Positions 54,640 through 64,000 of a DNA stretch of 64,000 bases are shown here, piece by piece. The position numbers were made by a program, and so were the translations under genes. Numbering within the stretch: position 1 is the first letter of the stretch; the number at the start of each line of letters is the position of its first letter. The DNA is from Climacium dendroides (Eukaryota; Streptophyta; Bryopsida; Hypnales; Climaciaceae). The notes under the pieces are model-generated. The model was not told where the DNA came from. It saw only the letters and a list, made by a program, of their open reading frames with translations, and did not search any database. Location: NCBI GenBank assembly GCA_950106755.1, contig OX467082.1, positions 18,166,001 through 18,230,000 on the forward strand. Direction: 5' to 3'.

Positions 54640-55150
54640 GCTTAAATTAGGAGCAACAACTTTAGAGGGTAAGATCGGAAAAACCACAAGGATTTTGAAT
54701 CTCAAATTTGGTGGAATGGTGCACTTTTAAGCTTGTTTTTCAAAGAGACTGGGATCACTTTATTTGAATCAAGGACAAGATGATAGTGATTGTTTTAGTC
54801 ATAGAGGGTCTATTGCCACTTAGATTTTGGGCAGCAACTTTGAGTAAAGAGATCAAAAGAACAACAATGATTTTGAAAGTGATTTTTAGTGATTTGGTAG
54901 TTAGTCAAGTTATCTTTTTAATAAGACTAATTTCATGTCAAGTGGACCTATAAAGAAGCAATGGTAATCATTTTAGTCACGGAGGGGCTGTTGCCGCCTT
55001 AATTTGGAGCATAACTTTGAGGAAGATGATAAGGAGGACCACAAGTATTTTGAATTTTGTTTCTAGTGAGTTGGTTTTTAGTCAAGTCAAGCTTCTAGCA
55101 AGCTTAAACTCAACACAATTGGACACACTATAAGGTGGTGGTAGATATTT
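54640..55150. repeat. Diverged tandem repeat of about 178 bp, about three copies
   Basis: CAACTTTAGAGGGTAAGATC (about 54656), CAACTTTGAGTAAAGAGATC (about 54834) and TAACTTTGAGGAAGATGAT (about 55012) are spaced about 178 bp apart. TTTTAGTCATAGAGGGTCTATTGCC (about 54795) is likewise echoed by TTTTAGTCACGGAGGGGCTGTTGCC (about 54973). The period is close to the nucleosome-repeat length typical of satellite DNA, though three diverged copies are not a satellite array. Confidence 0.65.
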
Positions 55151-56924
55151 TAACGAAAAAAGGCTATATGGGTTTGGTATTCTCTTTCTTTTCTACTCTC
55201 TTTGATGTTATGAATGGGAATCTTGACCATTAGTTAGCAATTGGAAAGGATAGGAAGATGTTTGCTACCATGAACCTTGAGTGTTGGGAATTTCATGTTG
55301 GTTTAGGGTTTCCACTTAAACACTCAAGGTAAGTCATTGTTTTAATAAATGAATGGAAAATTTAAAGATGCATTGAATTTATCAAGATAGCAATCATTTG
55401 AAGTCACCTCCTTGAGCTACCTTAACCTCTAATGCCTTAAGTAACCATGAATGGATTGGTAATCTTCATTGATTTTCAAATTGCATCTCTCTTGTTGTGA
55501 TTGCATTGGCATGTTCTCTTATTTTTGTTGTCTTGGTGAATGAGTAAAAATTCAATAGAAGTAGTGGTTTTCTTGATAGGATGAACATGGTTGGAATAGA
55601 ATATGTGATTAGTGAAAAGGAAGCAATATCTATATAAGAAAGCTATAGAAAATTAAAAGAGTGGTGCATGAGACCCATGGAGGCTTGAAAATTGATGTAA
55701 TCAATTGATTGCATTTGGTTATACTTGTTGTGTCATAGAAGCATAAAAAAATGTTGAGCAAAGTCCATTAGATTCAAAATCTATTAAAAGTGATTTATAG
55801 CTTAAAATCTACGGTGGAATCCATTGCTTAGAAGACTAGACTAGATACACTTCCCTTCAGACTCTTCTAGGGGTGTTTTTTGCCATGCTAGTGAAAAACA
55901 CTCGTAGGTATCTACCACCAACTCAAAGTCATCGGTGTGAGTACATTTCAAGTAGTTTGGTAACGGAGATTGATAATATCAATTCTACATATACACCCTA
56001 AAAGAACTACTTGGATTCCTACAACAATCTAAAGGATAAATGGGCAATTTGCACTTACAAACACTAGTAAACGATATATGTGATAAACTAGTCATCACTT
56101 CTAGTTATCACAAGTCCAACATGTACACCAGCTAATTACAACAAAAATGTGGCAACATTAGCAACAATGTCTACAATTAGGGAAGGTACCAAAAAATAAA
56201 TAAATAAATAATTGGATTCACTTCCCTACACAACAAATTACAAAAATTTAAAAGTGTGAATGAGAGCCACCGGTACACATCTACAATGGATGGCCATAGG
56301 TCACAATTCCCATGACAAAATCAAAAGAAGACATTGAAAATTGTCTATATAGGCTCCAAAATAGGAAAACTATTGATTTTTGGGGAAATTGGTATTCAAA
56401 ACACTATTAATTCTATGAAATATGCTATTACAAGTTGGAAATTAATTCCAAATGCCAAACCAACCAAACCATTGGATTCCTTGGCAAATTTCACATTTAT
56501 TATAGTCTAAACTATAATATCCCTAGAATTGAATTTCAAAGTTTACACAAGAATAATTTTTGTACTCTTTTTCTTTTTCTTTTGAAAACTAAACTCTATA
56601 TAAGTTTTGAAATCTACTAAAATTGAATATTTTGGAAATCTTACAATAAATAGTTCCAAAAATCTAACAAAAATAAAGGTTTCAAAATCTCAAAACTTGG
56701 AGCCAAAATTTTCATTGGATATTGGTCGCCTCAATCTAAGAAAGAAAATTTTTAAACCTCCCAAGGCCTAAAACTTACAAAAATTGACATTTTTAAACAC
56801 CATTTTTGTATTATCTTTCTTTAAAGTAATACTAACACATAGTATGAAGTATCCAAATGTTTTCTTCACTCCCTTAAGTTGTTTTATGTCACAAACTAGC
56901 AAATGGAAGAATTCTTATCATGTA
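55151..56924. other. Spacer, no recognised features
   Basis: No gene, RNA or element end supported. An (AAAT)n tract lies at about 56191-56213. Confidence 0.35.
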
Positions 56925-57190
56925 AGAAACTAAAAATCTACCCCCAAGAAGTCAAATAGCTCTCACTCCACAAAAGGATAATTCCAAGGTGCAAGTGTAA
57001 GAAGTGAAGACTTTATTAAATGATAAACCATCATCTCCAAACAATACTAAACACACACTACTCTCTAAAAACACTCACAAAACTTGATTTGATAAAAATG
57101 TCAAATCAAGGAGTTTTCACCACATAAACACTCAAATCTTAAATTGGATGAAGTCTAAAATTTGGATAAAACTCATTCAAAACTAAGATG
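56925..57190 (+). repeat. R3 dispersed repeat, uninterrupted copy
   Basis: Uninterrupted counterpart of 27632-27664 plus 29930-30160: AAACTAAAAATCTACCCCCA, AGAAGTCAAATAGCTCTCAC, GAAGACTTTATTAAATGATAAA. It serves as a related empty site for the element at 27665. Non-coding. Confidence 0.7.
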
Positions 57191-57529
57191 CACTCCCATG
57201 GGAATCCATTTGACACTCTAATTTGATGCAAGGTGGACTTGATGCCACTTCACATGACAAAAGTCATGAATATATTTTGTCCATTCAATCCATTTGTCAA
57301 CCATTTGTGCTTGCCTTTTTTACACATTCTTTCATTCATGATGATTTAGGTGGCTAAGACTTGAACTCCACCATTTTCATCTACAATATTTTAGGTCACC
57401 AACTCACCTTCATTTCCCAAAATCACTTTCGAAAATTCTTTTGGACCAGCATCAAAAATTTGGAGAAGAGCACTTGAAGTTTCAACAACTTCAACAACAA
57501 CTTCAAAATTCAAAAATCTTCAATCAGTT

Positions 57530-58260
57530 GGTAGTTGAGAGAGAGACGTGCAGTCCCAATTCATCCTAAAACGAGGGACTCATTACGGTGGAAATCATCC
57601 TCTCCAGTACCAGTACAGTGTGAATCATGGACCAAGAAAAACAAAAACTCATTGGAGGTCAAACTATACTGCAAGACCTTTCCTTTCTGCACAAAATTCC
57701 TGCACAAAATTCCTGCACAAAACTCCAAGGATGAACACATGCACTTCTTTTGAAACAGAAGGATCTTCTCTGTCGTCCATCCGCCCCCACTTTGAGGCGC
57801 CCTCCGCGTTTGCCACCACTTGCAGGCTTGAGAAAGTTGGGAGAGCTCTGAGTAAGTTATCGAAACTGATGTTGCTCCAGCTCCGTCAAATCGAGAGTAC
57901 GAGCCAGCAGGGCCTGCGGTTGTGGAGTCCCTGCCACCCACTGACTGACCCACATCTTCTGCTTCCGTGTGCGCAGTGACTGTACTCTACAGTATGTTAC
58001 GTTCAAGCTTCTTCCCACAGTACACTGTACAGTAAGTTATGGGCCTGCGCTTCCGTCCACAATTCGACGATGGAAGTGCCAAAATAAGATGCCAATCTTG
58101 GCACTTTCAGTTGGTGCGAGAGTGACACAAGTGGACAATGTTTATCCGGCTCCATGCTCACCAGTATTTAAATATTAAGGTGAAGGAGGTCTTCACCTAA
58201 AAGTATGCCTCCTCCAATCACCTCTTCCACCACACTCACACCTAACTTTATCCCTTCTCA
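57530..58260. other. GC-richer island, no gene assigned
   Basis: Open frames on both strands (57548-57979 +, 57561-57953 -) overlap, but neither shows a domain or convincing start context. Features seen: a 15-bp triple repeat of CCTGCACAAAATT (57687-57727), TACTGTACAGT-type palindromes (57978-58035), a small inverted pair around GCCAAAATAAGATGCCAATCTTGGC (58077-58104), and TATTTAAATA near 58168, which would fit a TATA-like element. It could be a promoter/5' region or a decayed exon. Confidence 0.4.
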
Positions 58261-58375
58261 AGTACCAACCTAATGTGACGATCAATCATTTTTTTGAATT
58301 ACCTGTACAATAGGAAGGACACTTTTAATGCAGACTGGAAATAGTGTGGCCCCTCCAAAGGAAATTCAGACTGCT

Positions 58376-58765
58376 CAATGTTTTGGAATTGGAAGTTGAA
58401 ATTTTTATCATTGGAAGTGCATTCACAAGTACTCTGCACGGGTACAAGGAATTTGAAATTTAGACATTAAACAAAGAAAATAAACCCCTTCATAAGCTAG
58501 CTAAAAGACAAAAATTGTAGTGGTGTAGACATATCTCGGTTAGCAATGCATTTTGCATTCAAAATCGCATCCAATTTGGAGTGCTATAAGTGCATTGCTA
58601 ACCACGGTATGTCAATACTACTATAGTTTTTGTCTTACCGCTAACTTATGAAGTGGTTTATTTTCTTTGTCTAATGTCTAATTTCATATTCCTAGTTATT
58701 GTCTATAGTACTTTTGAATGTGCTTCCACTGATAGAAATTTCAACTTCTAATTCCAAAACATTGA
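58376..58765. repeat. Long hairpin: 177-bp arms, about 36-bp loop
   Basis: The left arm (58376-58552) TCAATGTTTTGGAATTGGAAGTTGAAATTT...TAGCAATGCA is matched by the complement of the right arm (58589-58765). The arms are similar along their whole length with scattered mismatches (AAAACAAAGAAAATAAACC / AAGTGGTTTATTTTCTTTGT). A transcript would fold into a long imperfect stem. No open frame. It may be a foldback MITE or a hairpin small-RNA locus. Confidence 0.8.
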
Positions 58766-58779
58766 AAAGTTAGATTCAT

Positions 58780-60735
58780 ATGTGGCAAGTCAAACTTAGA
58801 ATATTGGATTCAGAGTACTTCCTAGGCTTTTGAATTCATCCATGTATCACCTAAATGCTCAAGGCACCATAGTGTGGTGATAACTAAACTTTGAAGCTAA
58901 ATAAAAAAAATTCCAATTGTATATTCATTAAAGCCTATTTCAAGCATTATAGATCTGAATTTGAAAAAAGATTTCGCGCAAGGGTGTTCATTACTAATCT
59001 TTTTTTTGTCAAAGACTATTGGAGACAAGTCTCCATACATTAAATTTTGGAGGGGAGATCATATTAGAAATTCATTTTTTTTAAATTATAAAATGAATTT
59101 TAAAAAGCTATAAATCAACTATGGTCATGAATGTTATGTCCTTTAACCTCATAGTTTTTCTATGACATCAGTTTTAGATTTTAGATGTACAAAGATATTG
59201 AAAGGTTTCAAATAACTTTTTATGGTTTGAAGACCCTCTTGGTCAAACATTATGATCTTTCAATCAACAAGTGATATTTTTATTTTATTTTTCCTAGGTG
59301 ATCCATGCCATGTCTAGTTTGAATTTATTATAATTTTAATAATATTGATAAAACATATCAAAGCTCGGGCTTTCTATTTAATTCTGAACAAATTTTATGA
59401 AGCAAAAAAAAGGCCTTGGATATGTAGGAAATACTCACAAAATTGCCAAAATTAAGCACTTTTTAAAAATAGGGATGTTAATCAAATATTATTTATTTTT
59501 TAGAATTTGAATATTGTATGGTCTTATTCTTGACTATTACCATGCCTTATGGTTAAATTCAACAACGACTCAATTTTACTTTTTAGTATTGAATGGTTTC
59601 AACAAGTTAAAAATCACATCTTAAGACTCTTATACTTTTAGACTATTTATTTTTTGGTTTTTGCCTACCCCAACTCTTCTTGTTTTGTTTTTTTGTGATT
59701 TTTCTTATTTTCTATCTTTTTATTTGATTTTTTCATTACCACATTTTTCTTGGTTGTTTTGTCTTTTCAATTTGATGATGACCATTGGATAAATGTTCTA
59801 CAATTCTATACTTGAAGATCTTACTCTTTGAAATTTCTTATGTAATTCTAAATTATTCTAAAACTTAGACTTTATGGAAGGATTTTTTTTGCAACCTTTT
59901 GTACATTTCACTCATAATATTTTAGACCTTGAAACATTTCAAAATGCACTAATTTTATATTTGAATTTGACCCCTTATGAAGTATATCATAGTCACATAT
60001 TAAAAAATTGGGATCTAAAGACAACATGTGTGTGTGAACAAAACTTGCAAAGTGGAGCAAAATATTTTTTACAAGACTACCCAAAAATTTGACAATGTGG
60101 CTTGTTCAGGTTTTCAAAGTCCATTATTCAAAATTCCTTTGTAAGGAAGATTTAGGTACTTCAAATTTGAGTAGGGCCTCAAGTTAGGAAGAAGTAAGCA
60201 AAATTTTCAAAGCAAAATGATGTTGCCTCCCCCCTACCCAAGTTGGGATCCAAAACAGAAAACAAAAACAAAAACATAATTCTTTTTTTCACCATTGAAT
60301 TGTCATAAAAATTAGGTTTTTAGAATTTTTTTTCGTTTCTCTACTCTCACAAAAAACAAGAAGAAGAAAAATAAAATTTGATTCTTCATTTTAGATGCCA
60401 AAATTTCTCAAAACCTACTTGGCTTGGTTGGATCTTTAGGATTAAATTGTCCTTTGAAAGATTTCATGTTTTAAATAGTAGAACCACCCTAACATACTCT
60501 TCATTCATGCTAGCCACAATAAGGTAGAGATTTAAAAGCGCCCATGCTATAAAAGCAACCACTAACACATAGGTACAAAGGTACAATGTACATTTCAAGA
60601 GGTGGTCACATTTAGTGCCCATTGCATTCAACTTCAAAAAATTGTAACTAATTCCACAATGGTTCAAAAAATATGAAATGGCTTGGGTTAGATCTCTATT
60701 TCATTTTTTCTTCCTACAAAAATTTACTGAAAATT
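58780..60735. other. AT-rich stretch, no recognised features
   Basis: No gene or element supported. The 72-codon open frame at 59874-60092 (+) and the one at 60464-60667 (-) have no recognisable domain. Confidence 0.35.
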
Positions 60736-60739
60736 GTTT

Positions 60740-62460
60740 CAAATTGTTTCAAGGAGTTTTCGCTTCCCCCAAACTGCAATCAGCTCTTAGAAAGGTCGCT
60801 TTAAAAGCAGCTACCTTACCAGAGTTACTCTCCACTCTTCTGCTTTGAAACAGTCACTTCGTAAACTCATAATTCGTCCCCAATTAGATTTGGACTCCCC
60901 CAAATCAATTTTTAACCAATCACTGGAATAAAACGTCCAGTTGTTCCCCCCAAATAAATGAATAAGTAATCATATTTGGCTATTGAAAGTTGAAAACTAC
61001 TCAATTCCAGGACACACCTCTGAAATCTACGAATACCCGTATGAATTTCTGTTGGAGGGGAGGAGAATATGAGATCATGGGGGGGGAGGAGAATCAGGAG
61101 ATTCAGGAGAGAGACTTTCATTGAAGGCTGATTTCAATGCTGGATTGTAGTATTGTACCGCTACTGGTGAACTTATTGTGGCTTATTAGGTGTAGAAGGT
61201 GCCCCTTTAGTGCCCTCCCGTTCAAATAGCGCGCACCTCCCATTAATTATGACGCTCCAAACCAATGAATTCGAAGCGGAAGGAAGAGGGGATTTGAATT
61301 GGAAAGGGGGGGAGGGAGTGATGAGCAAGGGGCTCTCACTCACTGGCCGGTCATTCATTTCAGCTTCAATAGCTGCAAAACGGTAACATGGTTTGCCGAA
61401 TCATCAGTATTCATTCATGAATAGTAATCAAAATTAATAATATCCCACTTGCCACACTAACTTATCTTCGCCTCCTTCCAAATGACAAGATCCAATTGCT
61501 GTTTTTCCCCCATTGAAGTGAAAATCTCATTTAGGTCGTGAAGTAAAATAACGACAGAAACTCCTTCGGTTCTGTGTACTGGAAATTGTACATGTGTTTC
61601 AAGAAAACAAATAAATAAATAACGATAGAACACAGGTAATTTTTGTGATGCATTATAAGTTCGAAATACAAAGTAATTTGAGAATAAGTCAATGTAGTGA
61701 AACTTAATCAACGTATTAGGGGCACTTTACACTCAGAGGCCAGGCCAGGCCACTCCCCTAATGGCGGATTGCACAGATTTCAGCCTTTTGTTCCATTGCA
61801 AGTGAGGATTTCAGTCCTCTTGCCCAATAAATTGGCCCAGCCGCTAGGTGTAAAGCGTCCCTTAGACCCTGTCTGGAGGCGGGACCTCGGGGAGTTCAGA
61901 ACTTCGATCAGATCAGATTGTAAGTTAGCAGTGAGTGCTGTCAGAATTCTTTTTGTTGTGTATCCCTCTGGTGGTCTAAGCTTAAGCTCAGTCTACCTTT
62001 ACCTTAAAAATTCCCTGATCAATTCCATTGTTGCATGCTCCGGTATGATACCGCAGAGCCTGCAGTCTGCAGAAGCTACGAGGCGAGGTGACGGTTGCAG
62101 ATAGAGCTCGCAGTGAAGCAGAGGCAACGCATGTGACGAGGGGAGGGGAGGGCTCAGAAGGGAGGCGATTCTCGAAAGTGGAAGTGTCCGGGTGACTCAT
62201 CAGTTGCAACCAACTATTGCAACCGACGGTTATCACTTTCTATTGCAGCTCTGATGAGTTTGGGAGATGTCTGCTAATCAGGTGGCAAAACGGTTTGTGG
62301 CGTGACCTAATTGGCTCTGCACCAAAAGGAGGAGGGTTTGCATTGACAAAAGCTAAACACATGCTACGCAAGTGTTAAAACCTCACTCGATAAGTGAGCT
62401 TATGGAAGAGGGAGCTTATGGAAGAGGGATAGAGCCTCTGCTAGCAAAGTTTTGTTTGGA
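60740..62460. other. GC-richer island, no gene assigned
   Basis: Less AT-rich than the surroundings, with G-runs at 61076-61090 and 61300-61318. A 135-codon open frame (61697-62104 +) is overlapped by others and has no domain. GGTATGATACC at 62042-62052 is a palindrome. It may be a decayed gene end, a promoter region or an LTR-like sequence. A direct repeat, GAGCTTATGGAAGAGGGA, is at 62397-62430. Confidence 0.35.
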
Positions 62461-62467
62461 CATGTAC

Positions 62468-62640
62468 GGCCTTGGTTCAGTGGCTTTGGCCCTTGGCGCC
62501 TTGGTGAGGTAGAAACCTGAGCGTTGGCAAGGTGAGGTGGAAACCTGAGTGTTGGCAAGGTGCTTATCACAATCTGTAGTCCATCTGACTATGGTGGGGT
62601 CAAATGACCTTGTTGTCATATATGGGGTTGAAAATTTTTT
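62468..62640 (+). repeat. Possible tRNA-derived SINE-like fragment
   Basis: GGCCTTGGTTCAGTGGCTTT resembles a tRNA-type A box (TRGYTCARTGG) at a SINE head. It is followed by two 29-30-bp copies of GTGAGGT(A/G)GAAACCTGAG(C/T)GTTGGCAAG (62502-62560), and a T/A-rich end near 62630. The B box is not convincing. No second copy in the window. Confidence 0.25.
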
Positions 62641-64000
62641 AGGGGAAGGAACATGTCAATTATGTATAGGAACACTTCATTCACATCAATCTTTCATACC
62701 AAAAATACTCTTCTTCTTGTTGTTGTTTTGTATGTTTACCTTTTTTATAAAAAAAATTTACTTTTATTTTTCATATGAAATTGATAGTGTTCAATCAAAA
62801 GAAAAATATGGCACAACATATTACAAAATGCTATGCCAATTCAAGTGTTCTCAATGTGTAAATTTATTGGCTCCATAACATTCAGTAGTTTGTGGTTTAG
62901 CCACCCTCTCCTCATAGAATGATGTAGAATATTCTACGTTCCACTAGTAGTTATGGAGATAGGTGGTATTAAGTAGGAAAATGGTTAATAGTAATAATAA
63001 GTAGTTAGTGGTAATTTAGCAAGGTTGCGTAATATTTTAATTAACAAGTATACTCCCACCCAAATCCCAAAATATTTGTTTACCAATAATGCTAGGGTCC
63101 AATTAGTCTTCAATAGTTACTTATCACACCAAAATAATGTATTGTAAATTGATCTGTACATTAAAATAATGTATTATACATTCTTGTAGACATCAAATTT
63201 TTAAGTAACAAATCAATTGAATGTGTCATTAAAAATGTCATATAAATTTTGTGTCCTCTTGGCTAATATTGACATGACATGTTTTTTCCTACAAACATGA
63301 CGGTGTTCAATTGAAGGAAAGATGTGAATAAACCATTGTCTTCACTTTATGTATATCTTCAAAATCAATTATGTACCTATGTGGAAAAAAATGTCTTAGA
63401 ACCAAACTTTATTCCTTCATAATTTTTGCATACAATATCCAAATGTTTGTGTTCTTTGTTGTGTTGCAACCTACCATACTTTGGAGTCAGATTTGTAAGA
63501 CTCCATACAAAATCATTTCTTTTCGTATAGAATTACCTTTCATTAACTGGAATCTAGAATTTTAGAATTCCGTTTCACGTGATTAAGAATATTTCGTGAT
63601 TTCAAGTACTACCAACACTAGTACACTACGAGCACCAATATGTGGCTGAGAATATTATTAGATTGTCACCAATAGATTATGATTTCTATTGTATTTAGCA
63701 AAGGAATCTCTTTGTCCAACTATATGTTTAATTTTGGCTTCTAAAGCATCATAAAAAGATGGAGTCTTATCCTACATTTTTATGCCCAGATGAAAAGATT
63801 AAAATTCATTCCATTGAATTTTTTTAGAAGAGTTATAAAATTAAAACTCTAGCCTACAAAACGATGTGGTTCTCCCTCCTTAGTATTATATTGTTTTTTA
63901 ATTTTTCATCTTTTTTTTCAGAATTCAAATTAATTTCATTATTATTTTTTACACTATTCAATTATGCCATATTATAATTTCTAAAAATCTCATCACATGC
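62641..64000. other. AT-rich end of window, no recognised features
   Basis: No gene, RNA or element end supported. Short open frames at 62549-62878 and 63371-63565 are AT-driven and lack domains. Confidence 0.35.

Noticed and set aside
57548..57979. 143-codon plus and 130-codon minus overlapping open frames
   Set aside because: They overlap on opposite strands in a GC-richer stretch, with no domain or start context favouring either.
61697..62104. 135-codon open frame in a GC-richer island
   Set aside because: No domain, overlapping frames on both strands, and no splice or start evidence; reported only as an unassigned island.
1..64000. tRNA, rRNA, riboswitch or operon structure
   Set aside because: No cloverleaf with convincing A and B boxes, no rRNA sequence and no prokaryotic gene organisation was seen by eye; a covariance-model scan would be needed to exclude small RNA genes.

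Overview
This is an AT-rich, gene-poor stretch of nuclear DNA, most likely from a land plant. The grounds are several CACTA-type transposons with plant-style CACTACAA... ends and 3-bp target duplications, a Ty3/gypsy retrotransposon with an integrase-linked chromodomain (chromovirus), and TAGGGTTT/AAACCCTA motifs. Tc1-like and pogo-like transposases are also present. They are uncommon in flowering plants, so a bryophyte, lycophyte, fern or gymnosperm is plausible, but the sequence does not settle this. I found no intact host gene. Nearly everything recognisable is a transposable element (TE) or the remains of one, and many are nested.

Layout. 1-3.2 kb: a direct/inverted repeat cluster (618-1276) and a GC-richer unassigned stretch. 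3.2-7.5 kb: an old repeat (family R2) split by a pogo-like element (3584-6698, TA duplication) whose transposase has one in-frame TGA and whose leader holds a 40-bp minisatellite. 8.66-11.6 kb: a repeat with TTAA ends (family R1) split by a Tc1-like element (9364-11374) with a broken transposase. 12.04-20.78 kb: a large CACTA-like element containing two further CACTA elements (13497-15937; 16743-19363) and a coding fragment cut by the first of them. 23115-23916: an R2 copy flanked by TTAA on both sides. 27665-29921 and 51015-52861: two copies of an element with 8-bp target duplications that carries two versions of the same unrecognised gene piece. 30372-31594: a small CACTA-like element. 32.08-41.27 kb: a decayed chromovirus on the minus strand with both LTRs, split by a CACTA element (36588-38497), an R1 copy and an internal duplication of reverse-transcriptase sequence. 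41.3-44.96 kb: a second retroelement remnant split by a CACTA element (42074-43975). 46.7 kb: a hAT transposase C-terminus. 47.5 kb and 58.4-58.8 kb: a short and a long hairpin. 53.5-55.2 kb: two tandem arrays. 57.5-58.3 and 60.7-62.6 kb: GC-richer islands with no recognised gene.

The elements do not form a pathway. They record successive insertions: chromovirus, then CACTA; R2, then pogo; R1, then Tc1; large CACTA, then small CACTAs. The most unusual shared signal is that the CACTA-like elements carry subterminal arrays built from different plant bZIP-type motifs (TGAGTCA, TGACGTGGCA, CACGTG). All boundaries and homologies were read by eye, without alignment software or database searches.
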